Shown: positions 23,476-36,787, counted from the stretch's first letter. The stretch: 64,000 nucleotides of DNA from Notolepis coatsorum (GCA_963971535.1 OZ020592.1:54691150-54755149), one strand, 5' to 3'. A program made the numbers and translations. Notes: generated by a model from the sequence alone, not told the origin.

Positions 23476-25423
23476 ATCGTGCGCGCCAGCGTAAGGGCGT
23501 GTGCTAGCGAGATCATCAGCGTGTGCGTCAGGGCTTGTAGATTGATTGATTGATCTATCCTGACACAAACCGTGGGACAAAAAAAACATTATAAAAGACA
23601 AGACAATAACAGCGTCCACAACGCTGGTCTAACCTATTGAGCATACAGTAGTCTACCGAGCATACAGTATTCCAATGAGTATATACATTCTAATGAGTAT
23701 ACAGTATTCTACCGAGTATATATATTCTAATGAGTATACAGTATTCTACTGAGTTATACAGCATTTTACAGACCAGGGGTATACACCAGCATGATTGATG
23801 GGTCACGGCCTCCCTAAAGGAGAGCAGGAAAAGGGGAGAAAAAGAAACACGCAACACCATCCAGTCTCCCACCATAATCATAGAAACATGCAGTAATCGA
23901 ACCAAGCATACGCATCACACCCATACTCCAGGACACACATGTACCCCATGCACCCCCCAATAAACCATGACAAACAAAATTAGTTAATGTTTTAGTTGGA
24001 ATCATAAACGCAGAACCATGCACCCACAGACAGACATGCACTTAGTATCGTATTTAGGCAAATACGAAATAGTGGCGGCTCCCTAACGTATATAATATGT
24101 ATGGGTGCATAATGTATACAGGCCTAATATGTGTTCCCATTATCCTCTATGCTTTTTTAAAAGTTGTTTGCAACTCCGATCTGTGTGTTTTTTTTTTTTT
24201 TTTTTTGCTATAAACATATCCAGTCTTATATGGAGATCAAAACCGCTCTTAGAAGACAGACCTGCCTTCAGCATCAGAGACAGACCGAACATACAATACA
24301 TTCATTAATATAATTTAATTAATGAATAAGTAATATACAAGGATTAATTTCTCATTAGAATTATGCCTAATTATTCAAACGGTAAACACACACGCGCGCG
24401 CATATGACTATAGGACCTTCTACAGCTCGCCACAGTGACAGCAATCAGACGAGCTTCACATCTGTCAACAAAGAAACCATACTGCCGTAATTACTTCCGT
24501 CCTCAGAAGACTTATGACTAAAATACAACTTTCATATACATATCCTATACGGCAAACCCTTCCTGTCTTTCCACCTCACGAGGCATCATAAGGCAACAGT
24601 CGCATTTAGAATCCAGACATCTGACGACAGAGCCACTTAGAATACGTGCAAGTGGAACAAATATCAACATTCTTGAACCCCATACACGCATGCTTGCGTC
24701 CTGTTGCGATGTCGTGATTAAATCGTTTTATCAGTGAATCAAAGTTGCAAAGAAAATATATACCGAGACACTTAAGACCCACTAAAAACAAGTTCCACCA
24801 AAACAGCAACGTCCGCTGGATGTTGACTAACAACCATTCGATTTTATGAGTGTATATACACGTTGAGTTCCCATCACAGGGATAATAGCCAAATCTAAAT
24901 TACAATTTTCGTCAAGAATAATAACACCTGTACTGTCCCCGTGGGGAATATGGGTTCATTGCGTTAGATGTACTTCCAACAATAAAACGCGCTAACCAAT
25001 CAATGTGACCGCAGAGGCTATAGGCCTATATACTATGTCCATGATTATATTGACTAGATTGTCCATGATTTGGGAGCAATGCAAGGACGATATTCACTAT
25101 GATTGTAAACATCCATACCAATCGCTCAGATATCCAGTCACGCCTTCTATCTACTTCCATAGGACCAAACGAGGAATGTATTAGCGTACTAGCCCAGACC
25201 CCGTCTTCTCACTCGGGTGACGACACAAAACAGATCTCATGGTTATGATGTAAAACGAATATTACAGGCGCTGGACATTTTTAAGTCCCTTATCAAATCG
25301 TATCGGTCTTCTGGGGGCTGCTCTATGGTTTCATTGAAAGTAAACAAAGAAAGGTTTACATTGTGTCTTTTTTAGCAGAACCACACAAAGAACACAGGCC
25401 ATACTGTTATTACAAAGCATACA

Positions 25424-25565
25424 AAATATGTGGGAGACCCTGATGGAAACAAGACAAACGCCTTTCACAGGTCTGCATCCCCCCAACAATTGTACGTATC
25501 GAGCCGTACCGTATTGTACCCCTTCTGTAATCCGTCAAATAAAGTTCCCATTCACTCATCCATTC
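25424..25565 (+). mobile_element. LINE family A 3' tail inside the LARD-like element
   Basis: gagaccctgatggaaacaag ... ggtctgcatccccccaacaa ... aataaagttcccattcactc matches the other LINE-A tails, diverged. Because it sits in a young element, it was probably carried by the template rather than inserted afterwards. Confidence 0.75.
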
Positions 25566-27830
25566 ACCTGTCCACTTTTGTTCCTCCGCCACCGTGCACG
25601 CACGTAATTTCATTCAACCCGATATCATCATCATGCAATATGCGTCTGGTACTGTCTCCAAAAAACAAAGAATTGCAATAATAATTACTGTTCCTGGTGG
25701 ACCCCAGGAAGACTAATAAAATCAAATAATGGGTCAAATTACTAAAATTATGATTCACGGTCGCTCACTAATTCGCCGTTATATAGACAGCGAAACGCAT
25801 GCTTTGTCTCGCATCGGAGCGTGGCGGCGCTGCAAGCACAAACCAAAACTTCACCTATTTATCAAATGAAAAAAAACACAAAACACCTCTGGTCCTCTTA
25901 ATTTATAATAATCGCAGCCGCTTATCCCAATCCCAGTAACACAACGTTCTACGATTAGTGCAGTGACCGCTTGTCAATGTCACACACCCCCCATCCTGAC
26001 AACGCGCCCGGCGCATATCGTTCTTCCCCTGGCCGGGTAAGAAGACGAGGATGTCGGCTGAACCGAGCGCAAAAGAAAACAACGAATGAACAGCCCGCAG
26101 CGGCTCCCTGTTGCATGCCTGCCCTATACACCAATACGTGCGTCTCTCCATCAACGCAGTCCTGTGTGAACTATGTGCGTCTCCCGCAACGTTACGTACC
26201 GCAAGCGGCACTAACAGTCCCCGCGCCTCGGACCAAAGAAATAATAATAATAACAACAACATAATGATTATGATGAATTGAAAACGGGGGACCCTGATGC
26301 AAACAAGACGAAAGTCCTTCTCCCCCCTTTGTATGTCACGCAGTCCGCACACCGTGCGTGTAACTATAATCAGGCAATTCATTATAGAATGATGATCAGT
26401 GCGGCTGTACCCCACAATATGGTTAATCCGCATTAGAAGGTACCCACGCCTCCTATATAGCACAATACAATAATATAATACCCGCTCCTACAACTGCTCA
26501 TATAGCATAACATAACAATATAATATAACATAACACCCGCCTATCGTTAATGAACTAGATACATCCATCTAATCGTCAATGCATAGTCTGAAACTGCAAT
26601 GCGAAGAGGGTTCAATCGTTTCTGGTTCCACAGACCCGCTCCCTCGCGCGGCCGCTTCGAAGGTTCAAAAGTCCGCTGAACCAGTACCCCTCCTCGCAGA
26701 GCAGGACATGGCCCCCCTACCACCAGTACACTAATTTCAATATAATACACCATTCCCTACTACTCAACACTCAAAATTTAAGAAGCCTGTACAATACAAT
26801 ATTCAACATTAAAATACAGAAATGAAACATCGGTATAACATAAATCAAACGCTAACCACATTCATGGGTTCACCGTAGCTCATAACTTTTTCAATTGACT
26901 TAAGCTTATTTCGTGGCCAGGATTGCAGCTGGCTGACGCAATCAGGAGACTAAACAGGACTAATTAAGGCCGATCAACCTTAACCGTAACCCATTCGTAA
27001 TTCCAACGCACTTCAGCCCTACACAATCCCATGGTTTGTCTACTCAACCACTCCGGCCATACTCAAGCCCCTGTACACTGTGGCTCTAACTTAAACAAAC
27101 AACCCTAACTTAAATAAAATGGGTCATTCTAACCTATGACAGTACTTATTGCCTTTCAGAGAAGGACTTACCATTCAACACAAACAACAACAACAACAGC
27201 AGAGGGGGGAAAAAAGGACAGAATATAAAACACACTGCTTTTCATCGAGCACATCCACACAATCAAACCCTTATTGCTCTAACTTGGCAATTTGACTAAG
27301 CTTATCTTGAAGACTTGGATTGCAGTCGACTGATGCAAATGAGACACTATCCCAGGACTAAGAAAAGGCCGATCGCTCCTTTAATCGTAATATGGGCGTA
27401 ATTCTCCCGCATTTCAGACCTGCAATCCACTTTATGTCTATACTCAATAACTGATTACCCTTAACTTAAATAAATGGGTTGGTTCTAGCCTAGTGTAGAG
27501 AAGGAAAAAAAAAAGAGAGAGTGGTGAGTGGGAAAAAAAATTAAATAAAAAAGTTCTAGTTATAAATTGCACCTTGCAAATATCCATTTCAACAACACAA
27601 TTCAATGGGTTTTACTTTTATTTTTAGCCACCTATTTACAAGACAATAATTGAGAATGCATCCACTCATAACGGCTGTTTTAACTATGCAGATTTCGACT
27701 TTTGCGTAACAGGCTTATCTGCTTACCTTTGAAAGTGGATCCTCTGTCTGAGTGGATGTCTTCCAGTCAATATCGTCCGTAAATAGCTAGGTCGGTAAGT
27801 CTGATTGAATGCCCACCAGGAACGCCAAAT

Positions 27831-28746
27831 TGTCACGTTTTAGACTCAAACATGAAAGTTGTAAAAGATACTTAAAGATATAAGAGATGAAACACTTTTG
27901 AAGGTATTTATTATAAAAAGTTTAACAAGCAATGTAATATAAAAGTGAATAAGCAAAGTATTTATACAAGGTGAATATAGCAAGGTACAATTTGAAATCT
28001 AGATTGTTACAACCGGCCGGTTGAGTATATTAAAGGAAATTATAAAAGTCAAGTCATTGTCTCAGTCCAGCATGTCTCCTCCGTTCCAGTCTGTGTCCAG
28101 TCCAAGTCAAAGCAGAAAAAGTCGAAGTGAAGTCAAGTGAAGTGAAGTGAAGTCCCCCCTTGGCTCTGGGGGTGATCTTTATTAGCGATCCCATAGTTCA
28201 GTGTGTATGTGGTATCTCTCCTCAGTGCACATTGTGTGTCTTGTGTATTGGGCAGCCTGTATGTCCGGCGTGCATGAGTGCATGTATCGCACGTTAACGT
28301 GTAAGTAGGTGCGTGTGTGGGTCTAAGATAACGATCTGTGATTTAATGGAGACTGGTCTTCGTGACCACTGAATGACCCAGTCGTATTTCACCGGGCTTG
28401 TGACATCCCGGTAATTTATGTGATCCGGCCTTATCTAATGCCAGTCAGTACCAGGGTATGTGTGTGTGTGTAGGTGTGTGTATGTGCTTTGAGGGTGTGG
28501 ATGTGTGTGTGTGTTGAGAGCAAGGGTGTGTGTGTGTGTGTGTAGGTTTGTGTGTGTGTGTGTGGGTTCGTGTGTGTGTGCTTGTGTGAGAGGAACGGTA
28601 CCATGTACCAGGGGTCAGCCTGCAGGTCACTGATCTGTGAGTGGCCCTCTTGTCTGAGAGTGAGACGTAAAACCAGCTTTATATAGTGTAGTGATGGGAG
28701 AATGTCTCTGCTTATAAAATTACATGATACGTGTCATATTTCATCA
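27831..28746 (-). repeat. 5' LTR of the LARD-like element
   Basis: 916 bp with no difference from 20335-21250 visible by eye, including the same (GT)n lengths. Confidence 0.9.
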
Positions 28747-29211
28747 CGAGTAATCTTACTCTTCCAATCTCAATAACGCCGTTACCGTTACTGCAAATAA
28801 ATGCGGCGCGTTACTATGAATGAACCTGTTTCTTTCATCAGACAGATATCTGCGCTGAGGGGCAATATGTTCTTCCTTGTTTAGTGCGCAAATCCTCCAC
28901 TCATCTCCTCTGCAAGCACTGCTCCACTGTCTCTGTCTGTCTACTCTGGTTCAATCACATTCAGCGCCCCGTCAGCGTGTCTCCCCCCCCCCCCACCCAC
29001 AGTCTGCGAATCAGAGCAGAGTAGGGCGGGTCTTCACGGAATGCATGTTGTCTTTCAGCGGGGCCGAGTCAGAGCGAGTTGACAGCGCATCGACAGGTAG
29101 TCTCATCTGCAGGTACTGTAGCTAGTAACCTCATTCCCAGTTGTATCCCCGTGAGATAAATGTAGCTAGTAGCCTAGTTTCGCCAGCAGGCAGTTAGTAG
29201 AAAAATGTGGC

Positions 29212-29691
29212 ATGTTCAAAGAAAGTAAAAGAAAAGTCGACAGTGAAAATCGCTGCAATTCAATGGTGCATGGACTAAAAAATATGCGTGCATCCTCCCA
29301 GCACCAAGAAACGGTAGCTCTTGTGAAGAGTGGCAATTTGAAGCCACTATGAAACAAAACACAGTTATTTTGATGCAGCCTTTCCTCAGAATTCAGTGCT
29401 AAGAACCACAAAAATAAATGGAATGAAATCATATCAAGCTGCAAGCAGAATTATTGTTAAAAAAATTCACATGCATTTCCATAGCTGTGGATGAGTCCAC
29501 TGACACCACTGAGAATGCTCAGTTGCTGGTGTTTGTGAGGTTTTAGTGAGTTTGTTTGTGAGAAGATTGGATCAGTTGTACTTTTTTTTTGAATACTTTA
29601 AACCCTTTTTCTGTGGAATATTTGATGCGGCCCAGCCTCACCCAGACTCTACCTCCAGCGGCCCCCAGGTAAATTGAGTTTGAGACCCCTG
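29212..29691 (+). pseudogene. Decayed hAT transposase remnant and hAT terminus
   Basis: Readable fragments are KESKRKVDSENR (about 29219), FNGAWTKKYACILPAPRN (about 29257) and AVDESTDTTENAQLLVFVRF (29484-29543). They match the N-terminal and early catalytic region of Charlie/SCAND3-like hAT transposases. The fragments lie in different frames. The sequence then jumps to a hAT-type end reading GAGTTTGAGACCCCTG (ends 29691). It is a remnant of a different hAT from the one enclosing it, judged by the different terminus. Confidence 0.75.
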
Positions 29692-29722
29692 GTTTAGAAT
29701 GATTCGATTAGATTCTTATATC

Positions 29723-29876
29723 TGTATGTTGTGTATGTCATACATGTCATGAATTGAAAATGGGGGACCCTGATGTAAACAAGACGAAAGTGATCTGCAT
29801 CCCCTTAACAATATGTATTGAGCCGTACTGCTGTACCCATTCTGCAATCTGTTAATTAAAATGTTCAATCAATCAG
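29723..29876 (+). mobile_element. LINE family A 3' tail
   Basis: tgtatgtcatacatgtcatg, gggggaccctgatgtaaac, gcatccccttaacaat and ttcaatcaatcag follow in order, giving the complete 3' terminus of family A. It is strongly 5'-truncated. Confidence 0.85.
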
Positions 29877-30361
29877 TATATATTTGTTATTTATTTTTGG
29901 TATAGTGCTTAACAAGCATAATTTAATGTTGCCCAGTTGTGGCCTGTTGAGGGGCAATACATATCAAAAGTTCCAAAACATCTATTGTATTTGTATGATC
30001 CACTATATAAACATAGTAATTATAATATCTACATACATGGCATTTGATTGGAGGCTAGTCTCACTTTGTCCCACAGCAACATTAAAATAGTTTAGATTTG
30101 TGTATGTTGTTTATGTAAAAAAAATTATATTGAAAGTAACGCAATAGTTACTTTCTGAAGTAACTAGTTACTTTTATAATTTGTAACTGAGTATGTAATT
30201 TAGTTACTTTTTGGAAGAAGTAACTAGTAACTGTAACTAGTTACTTTTTAAAAGTAACTTGCCCAACACTGACAACGACACAATGATTTACATTATTACA
30301 AATATGGTAACGTGGTTGTGGCTTTTACAAATAGTGGTTAGCTTTAGAGATGAATGGCTAT

Positions 30362-31795
30362 TGTAACTGAGGGGTACAATTCCCTGACTGTATTACTAGA
30401 TATGATACTTACTACCACTACCTTTGTACTTAATATTCGGCCACCCAGTACTCGGCATAAATATATTATGATGAACACTGTCACGTAGATGAAACGGATC
30501 CAACACAAATGTACGAATTAGAAATAGGTCTTTATTTCTACACAGCGATGGTGTGTAGAGCAAGCACTTAATCAAATCAATCACATTTATGAATGGGAAT
30601 TAGTATGCACTTTTATGGCAAGAGTATTCGTCGGTATATCAATAGAGAATGTCCAATCTCTGAAGGCGCAGGTGGTACATATACGACCTGGAATAGTTAA
30701 GGAATAAAAGCAATGATACTTTAATGATTATAGACTGGATACACTAGGGGGGGTTAATCCGGTCGCTTGTAAGCCGACAGGAGTAGGAAGGGGGGGGGGG
30801 GTAGAGTCCGGCTGCCTCATCCGGCCAAGGGTATCCCAGGTGAACCCACTGTAGTGCCGTTCAATGCGCCGGCGATCCTTGGACCGCAGATGAAAGCAGA
30901 TGGACTCTTTGTGGGCCGGCGTCCTCCGGTCCACGGAGGAGAGACGTGAAGCGACCTCGTCTTGCAGAGCGTCTCCTCACCTTGCGTCCTCTCCAGGGGG
31001 GGGGGTTCCAACACACGGCAGTGTCGGGGGTCTTTATCCATGGAATAATCAACGTATACAAAGCATAATCCGTGCCTGGGAAGGCGGGCTGTCGTCGGTA
31101 GAATAATCCGGTATACAGGTCCACTCGCTCGTCGGCTCTGGGGCTCCTCGGGTGCAATCTCACATGGGGTCGATCATCCTGGATAAACAGCCAGTTCTCT
31201 GCCCGAAACGATGGGGTACTGACTACGGTAGTATTCTCACCGCACGAAGCACTATATATTAACAGACTATTATTAGCTTAATAGACTACGTCCAACTCGA
31301 CGATATAGTGCCAAATATGACTATTCAAATATTAATATACACGATGTCTCAATACCGATGGTAGGCCGAACTTGGCCTTACTCCCACACGTGGCGTCGCG
31401 GGGAGGCTTTACGTCTGTGACTCTATTGGAGGGTAAGAAACTGGACTGAAAAGGAAGTCCTACTTTAGTAGCGCAGTATATATACGCACTATGAACAAAT
31501 AGTCCCATTAGTGGTGCGGTAGCCAGATTCCTACGCGGAACTAGGACTTGTTCGTACATGTTGAGCGGTACGTTTGAACTGGGTCTGGGGGGTATGGCAG
31601 CCTGGCACCAAGGTCTCGACCAATAGTAGAATGGAGACTATTATGGGATGTTCAGTAGGCTAGAATGGATATTCAATGCATATTGTACAAGGAATATACA
31701 AGGGATATCAAGGAATATTAGAGAATATACAAATACAATTAAATATATATATATAATAAATATATATATTCGGTTTAATCTGGCCCTTCACAACA
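30362..31795 (-). repeat. 3' LTR of BEL2
   Basis: 1434 bp with TGTTGTGAAGGGCC/CCCTCAGTTACA ends on the minus strand. A TATATATA box lies near 31477-31486. A minus-strand AATAAA lies near 30529-30535. The purine tract CAGGGGGTGGC (minus) abuts it at 31796. Confidence 0.95.
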
Positions 31796-31903
31796 GCCAC
31801 CCCCTGATTGGTCCCAGACCTAATCAGTTAAGCAGAGACAGATTAATCGCGTTGTCTATTTACACATAAGGGTTTGCTGTAGGGGTCAGTCAACTTCACA
31901 AAG

Positions 31904-34900
31904 TCATAGGGTTATAGGGTCATGGTCATCATCGATTGTGTCTGGGAGTCGGGGCAGTTCTATGAGCCTCGCCACGGGACGGGTGTAAGTGCGACCCTGG
32001 ACAAGCACTTCAGCTGCTCGGACCTTGCCGTCGGCACCGGTGATCACTTTGCTTACGCGGCCGGCCGGCCACATAGCTCTGGGCAGTGATTGATCAATAA
32101 TCATAACGACTGTTCCTTCTGTCAAATTGTCTCTCTCCTTTACCCACTTCTGGCGGGTCTGTAGAGACGGTAGGTAGTGCAGTAGGAAACTGCTCCAAAA
32201 CTTGTCGGCTAATACTTGGCTGTACCTCCACATTCGTCGGCCGTTCGCTTCTTCAGGCCGGTACATTGTCTGGGGTAATGCAGGATCTAGCCGCCCCATC
32301 AGGAGTGTGTTGGGGGTAACTGGGTAGATAACAGTGCTCAATCCACAGAACACAGGCTTCTTATTCTCAGCCTCCTCCTGACTGGCTTTCCTCGGGATAG
32401 GCGTGGGCCACTCTCCTTCCGGGAGCTTTAGGAATGCTGGGCCGTCACTGTAGACATTGCGACGGGTGAGGTCATCTAGGGGCATCCCCCGGGTGATGAC
32501 GTCAGCTGGGTTCTGTTTTGTATCAACGTAGCGCCACTCTGTTTCTCCGGTTAACTCTTCGGTTAAGTCTTGAATCTCGGTGACTCTGACTCCCACGAAG
32601 ACTTTGTACTTGCATGAGTCCGATTTGATCCAGGCGAGCACTGTCGTGGAATCTGACCACAGGATTGTTCTAGACACCGGTATGGTGAGCTCACGTTGGA
32701 TGAGCGTGGCTAGGTGCGCTCCGGCTAGGGCTGCGCAGAGCTCTAGACGTGGGATAGATTGTTGCTTGCGTGGGGCTATTCTCGAGCGGGCGAGGACAAA
32801 TGCTGTGTAGATCTCTCCCCCCTTTTCTTGGGCCCGCAAGTAGGCTACTGATCCGTATGCGACCTCTGAGGCGTCACTGAAGACGTGTAAGTCCATTTTA
32901 CATGTCTCTGGCCTCACCGTGGGTGGGAAGTAGCTTCGGCGCATATTAACGCCTGGGAGTGAGTGGAGCTCCATCTCCCACTCTCTCCAGGTGGATGCAA
33001 GGTGTGCGGGAATGGGGTCGTCCCAGCCCTGGTCCTTGTCCCACAATGCTCGTACAATCATTTTTGCCCTGGTGGTGTACGGTAGAATACATCCTAGCGG
33101 GTCATATTGTCGGGCGAGTGTTGTGTACACACTCCGTCTGGTGGTCGGCGCCGCCGCCGGCCTTCCCTGCTCCGTAGTCAGGGGCTTGTGTCTGTAGTGA
33201 AGCGAATCTGTTTTGAATCGCCACACCAATCCCAGGGTCATCTCCTGGGCTTCTCCCGGGATTGTAGCCATCCAGGTCTCGCTGCTGGCTGCCTTGTCCT
33301 CGGAGGAGAGGCTGCGCAGTACTTGCGGATCGCTGCTGGCCCACTGCCTGAGATCAAAGCCGCCTTTGATCAATGAGGCGCGGAGTTTAATCAGGAGAGC
33401 CTCGGCTTCTTCCTGGGTTGAAAGGCTTTGTAGACAGTTGTCTACGTAGAAGCTGTTCTTTACGCTGTGTCGGACCTCTTCGTCCGCTGCTGGGTCCTCT
33501 GCTACATGTTTCTGTAGTGCAAATGTAGCACAGCAGGGGCTGCACGTCGTTCCGAAGGGGAGGACTTCCCATTGGTAGATGGCTGGGTGCTCATCTCCTG
33601 GCTTCTCTCTCCATAGGAACCGTAACAGGGGCTTGTCCTCCTCTACTAATCTCACCTGCAGGAACATTCCTTTAATGTCCCCGCTGATGGCCACCTTTTC
33701 CTGGCGGAAGCGGAGTAGAACGCCGAGTAGGGAGGGGCCGAGTGTGGGACCGGGCAGTAACTCTTTATTCAGATTTTGGGATCCGATCTGGTAGCTGCAG
33801 TTAAATACTATGCGGTCTTTACCGTTGTGATGGACCTTGTGGTGAGGCACGTACCACGATTCAGTGGTCTGGTCAGCCTCTTTAATGTCCATCTTTGTGA
33901 CGTGTCCCGCTGTGATGAGCTTCTCAATCTCAGCGCGGTATACACTCTCTTGGGCGGGGTTCTTGGCTAAGCGCCGCTCCGTGTTCAGCAGGTACCGTTC
34001 TGTGGCGTCTGTCTTGGCGTGGAAAGTAGGCATTCCTTCTCGCCGCAGGAGTGGCGTGGCGTATCTCAACACGCCGTTGACCGGGACTCTCTTGGTCCCT
34101 GTCTCGAGGAGGTGAATGGCGTAAATGTCATCTTTAGAGCGAATGTCTTTCCTTCCGTTCTTAAAGGGCATTTGTTCCAAGGTCCATAGCCGCTCTACGT
34201 GTTGCAGGAGTGCGGTTTCTCCCTCCGTGACTCGGGAGTGGAGACATCTAGTGGCTGTACTTCGGTTGAGAGATTTGGCGAGCGGGCCTTGGAGAGTCCA
34301 TCCCAAACGGGTCTCGACTGCTGCAGGACAGCCTCGGGGTCCGGTATGAACCCGGTCTATCGGGACAATGAGGTCTGCATGGTCGGAGCCTATCAACAGG
34401 GTCGGCATAGCATTGTCTATGAGCGGGATCGGTAACTTGCGCAGATGTGCATATTTCTCCATCAGCTTGGCGACGGGGTATGTGTACCGCGACAGTCCTA
34501 TTTCTTGGCTGGTGAAAGCGTCTGTAATCTGGTACCGTCGCTCAGGCTGGCCGCTTGCTGCGATAGAAAATGAGACATTCTCGCCCTTTATCGTCTTCAA
34601 ATCTCGTCTTATTGTCCGAATTGTCATTTGGGTTTCGCTTCCCCGCAGCCCTAGCTGGGCCGCAGCGGAGGCGAGCAGAAGGGTCTTCTCTGACCCGTCA
34701 TCGAGGACGGCGTAAGTGTCCAGGACTTTATTCTGGTAGCTTAGTGTCACACGCACTACTTTTAGGAGTACTCGGGCTCCACTGCTGCTGGCGGGATCGA
34801 TGTACATGACGCTCGCTTTGCTGCTGGATGGTGCGGGTGAAGGGCGCCGTCTGTTACTGTCGTGAAGTATGTCCAGATGGGCTCCATCGCACTTGGTGCA

Positions 34901-36787
34901 CCTTTTCTTTAAGCGGCATTCGGCTGCCATGTGTGAGCGCGCACAGCGAAAGCAGCGCTTGTTGGACTTTATCCATTGACTTGCTTCCTCCGCGTTCAGC
35001 TTGGGGAAGGAGTCACATTGCGCTAGCCAGTGTTCTTTCTCACAGTAGGGGCACACTATCTTCCACTTCTCCGTTCTGGAGGGGGTACTGTGGCTCCTGC
35101 TGTTCGGTACTGACTCCGATTGGTGCATCACAGTCACCGATCTTCTTCCATCATTTAGTCGTCTGGTTCCTTCTCTGGAGCCAGGGGTGCTCCGTCCGAA
35201 TGTATCTAGCCGTAGGCTGCTGACTTCTCTCGCCAGGAAGTCTGCTAGATCGAGGAGGTTCGGTTCGGGGCCATTCGGGTCTCGGTGGTCTCTCTGCCGC
35301 CTAAAACGCTCCTGTCGAGCGGGCGGCAGCTTCTCCAAGATCCTTTCCACATTTGAGTTGGCGTAAAGTTCATGCCTCCCCTTCTCTCTCTGCGCCCCCA
35401 ACATCCCTACCAGGGACTGCACTCTGATGGACAGGTCGTCCAGTGCTCGATTGTCTATTGCTGGGGGTAAGCGGTCGATGTGTCGGATCTCCTGGATCAC
35501 GTAATCCCATATGCGCCCATACCTCTGGTCCAATGCTACCAGCGCTGCTGTGTATGGGGTGGTGGAAGTCGCGTAGGCGAGCGCTATATTATGTGCGCGG
35601 GGTACCTTTAAGTGCTTCAGTAGGATGGCGTATTTGTGGCGTTCATCCAATACATCCACCAACATGGTCTCCAGACACATGCGGAGTTCTGTATACTGGG
35701 CCCGGTTCTCTTGGGTGAAGTCGGGTACCATAGGCGTGCCAATGTATGACGCTGACTGTGGATACATCGGCGAGCGTTGGGGGAGAGGCCTCCTAGGCGA
35801 GTCTCCTCCCGCTCCTTGGTATGGGCTGGTACCGGCAGTGTACCATGGCCCGCTTGTCCAGGTGCTGTTCCTCGGTGCGGGTCGTGCGTCGTGCTCACCC
35901 GTGTATAGAGTCGGGGGTCTGTAGCGCAGCTCCGCGGGAGTATAGCCTGGGCTGTACCGGACCTCCTGGTCCGGTAGAGTACTGTGCTGTCGTCGGGCGT
36001 GGTTCTCCTCCTCTTCCTCTTCGTCTTCAGTTAGGTCATCCAGTGCTTGTAGTCTCTGGTTTAGCCTCTCCACAGGATATGCTGCTCCTTCCCGGTTGCT
36101 AGGTCTCGCTTGGACCGGTGGGGGGAGGTGGTCTGTGGGGGGTATAGACCTCGTCTGTTGGTCAAGTTCAGGGTTGTTTACTCGGCTAGGGGATGCCGCC
36201 CTGGAGGTGTGTCTAGACGAGTTCCTGGAGCCTCTGGCGGAGGGAGAGGGTGTTGTCCGTCTGATCAGCTGTTCTATTAGTTGCGCTTGCTGTCTGTCGC
36301 GCTCTGCGTCCCGTAGAGCACCAGCAGCTGCTCGCTGGCTGTCTGCTCGGTCTCGGGCCACATTCTCTTCTCTCTGAATGCGTCTTATTTCTAGACGTAT
36401 ATGCTCTTCTTCGCTCCGCTGCTGGATCTGCAGTCGGTCGCGTTCAGCAGCGGCGTTCAGGCTGATGAGGAAGGCCTGCTGTAGGGTCCTCTCTGCCTCG
36501 CTGGGAGAAGGCGGTTGTATAGGGGAGCCTTCCCTCGGGGTACTCCTTGCGGAGCCTTGGAGCTCCACGGTGCTCTCCCCGTCTTCTTCCGTGCCGAGTT
36601 CTCTCTCGGTAGCGTTGTATTCCTCCCGGGACTCATCGGGGACTACTTCTTCAGTACTGGCGGGGTGTGAAGTCATGTCTGGTTCCCACTGGTCCCCACC
36701 GTGAACTTGGTCAGTCTTCATCCCCACCTGTCTGAAGAAGTCCACCATCATCCCTGTACCCAAAAAATCTACGCCCGCTTGCCTCAA
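31904..36787 (-). CDS. BEL/Pao gag-pol frame of BEL2
   Basis: This 1627-codon open frame encodes the structural and replication polyprotein of a BEL/Pao element. Parts in order on the minus strand: a charged, Arg/Gln-rich region (about 36100-36500); a Gag region with [20 protein letters not shown] (about 35270-35730); three C-x2-C-x3-H zinc-knuckle-type motifs such as [13 protein letters not shown] (34860-35055); an A17-type protease with [12 protein letters not shown] (about 34680-34712); reverse transcriptase with [21 protein letters not shown] and YVDN (33430-33860); RNase H with FSDAS and LELCAAL (about 32640-32890); and a C-terminal DUF5641-like domain (about 31960-32130). A full integrase is not seen. 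The first codons lie in antisense of the inserted LINE, so the original start is not this ATG. Confidence 0.9.
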   Translation of the reverse strand: MRQAGVDFLGTGMMVDFFRQVGMKTDQVHGGDQWEPDMTSHPASTEEVVPDESREEYNATERELGTEEDGESTVELQGSARSTPREGSPIQPPSPSEAERTLQQAFLISLNAAAERDRLQIQQRSEEEHIRLEIRRIQREENVARDRADSQRAAAGALRDAERDRQQAQLIEQLIRRTTPSPSARGSRNSSRHTSRAASPSRVNNPELDQQTRSIPPTDHLPPPVQARPSNREGAAYPVERLNQRLQALDDLTEDEEEEEENHARRQHSTLPDQEVRYSPGYTPAELRYRPPTLYTGEHDARPAPRNSTWTSGPWYTAGTSPYQGAGGDSPRRPLPQRSPMYPQSASYIGTPMVPDFTQENRAQYTELRMCLETMLVDVLDERHKYAILLKHLKVPRAHNIALAYATSTTPYTAALVALDQRYGRIWDYVIQEIRHIDRLPPAIDNRALDDLSIRVQSLVGMLGAQREKGRHELYANSNVERILEKLPPARQERFRRQRDHRDPNGPEPNLLDLADFLAREVSSLRLDTFGRSTPGSREGTRRLNDGRRSVTVMHQSESVPNSRSHSTPSRTEKWKIVCPYCEKEHWLAQCDSFPKLNAEEASQWIKSNKRCFRCARSHMAAECRLKKRCTKCDGAHLDILHDSNRRRPSPAPSSSKASVMYIDPASSSGARVLLKVVRVTLSYQNKVLDTYAVLDDGSEKTLLLASAAAQLGLRGSETQMTIRTIRRDLKTIKGENVSFSIAASGQPERRYQITDAFTSQEIGLSRYTYPVAKLMEKYAHLRKLPIPLIDNAMPTLLIGSDHADLIVPIDRVHTGPRGCPAAVETRLGWTLQGPLAKSLNRSTATRCLHSRVTEGETALLQHVERLWTLEQMPFKNGRKDIRSKDDIYAIHLLETGTKRVPVNGVLRYATPLLRREGMPTFHAKTDATERYLLNTERRLAKNPAQESVYRAEIEKLITAGHVTKMDIKEADQTTESWYVPHHKVHHNGKDRIVFNCSYQIGSQNLNKELLPGPTLGPSLLGVLLRFRQEKVAISGDIKGMFLQVRLVEEDKPLLRFLWREKPGDEHPAIYQWEVLPFGTTCSPCCATFALQKHVAEDPAADEEVRHSVKNSFYVDNCLQSLSTQEEAEALLIKLRASLIKGGFDLRQWASSDPQVLRSLSSEDKAASSETWMATIPGEAQEMTLGLVWRFKTDSLHYRHKPLTTEQGRPAAAPTTRRSVYTTLARQYDPLGCILPYTTRAKMIVRALWDKDQGWDDPIPAHLASTWREWEMELHSLPGVNMRRSYFPPTVRPETCKMDLHVFSDASEVAYGSVAYLRAQEKGGEIYTAFVLARSRIAPRKQQSIPRLELCAALAGAHLATLIQRELTIPVSRTILWSDSTTVLAWIKSDSCKYKVFVGVRVTEIQDLTEELTGETEWRYVDTKQNPADVITRGMPLDDLTRRNVYSDGPAFLKLPEGEWPTPIPRKASQEEAENKKPVFCGLSTVIYPVTPNTLLMGRLDPALPQTMYRPEEANGRRMWRYSQVLADKFWSSFLLHYLPSLQTRQKWVKERDNLTEGTVVMIIDQSLPRAMWPAGRVSKVITGADGKVRAAEVLVQGRTYTRPVARLIELPRLPDTIDDDHDPITL

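Larger units (their letters stand above)
21251..27830 (-). other. Interior of the LARD-like element
   Basis: No coding region is supported on either strand. Contents seen: a minisatellite of aacataacagtgtata units (21620-21815); a duplicated block of about 120 bp (about 21950-22075 and 22245-22355); a 26-bp array (22110-22255); three 15-bp ccatggcccgtccca units (22988-23032); GT-rich runs (23340-23475); a LINE-A tail (25424-25565) and a second partial one (26279-26330); and a diverged internal duplication (about 26900-27130 and 27290-27480). Confidence 0.7.
20335..28746 (-). mobile_element. LARD-like LTR element without recognisable genes
   Basis: Two direct 916-bp LTRs look identical by eye and are flanked by CGAG (20331-20334, 28747-28750), so the insertion is very recent. 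Minus orientation is indicated by a purine tract next to the left LTR (ggagaggggggac on the minus strand, 21251-21263), a primer-site-like ATTTGGCGTTCCTGGTGGGC beginning at 27830, and TATA and AATAAA signals in that orientation. The 6.6-kb interior has no gag, protease, reverse transcriptase or integrase that I can recognise. This matches the large non-autonomous 'LARD' class, with mobility presumably supplied in trans. The superfamily is unknown. Confidence 0.85.
20268..30271. mobile_element. hAT-type element disrupted by an LTR element
   Basis: The left end CAGTGATGGGAATAACGG and right end ...AAGTAACTTGCCCAACACTG share a short inverted CAGTGWTGGG. They are flanked by an exact 8-bp duplication ACAACGAC (20260-20267 and 30272-30279), diagnostic of hAT. 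Without the 8.4-kb LTR insertion the element is about 1.6 kb. The arms are rich in gttacttttaaaagtaac-like and taacgccgttac motifs. Its inside also contains a piece of another hAT transposase and a LINE-A tail. It is non-autonomous. Confidence 0.9.

Noticed and set aside
25903-26463. 186-codon minus frame in the LARD interior
   Set aside because: Considered as a gag remnant. There is no capsid, zinc-knuckle or protease motif, and it includes a simple AAT-rich run read as poly-Ile/Leu.
32580-36704. Many plus-strand frames of 60-130 codons
   Set aside because: They are antisense shadows of the BEL2 gag-pol frame.
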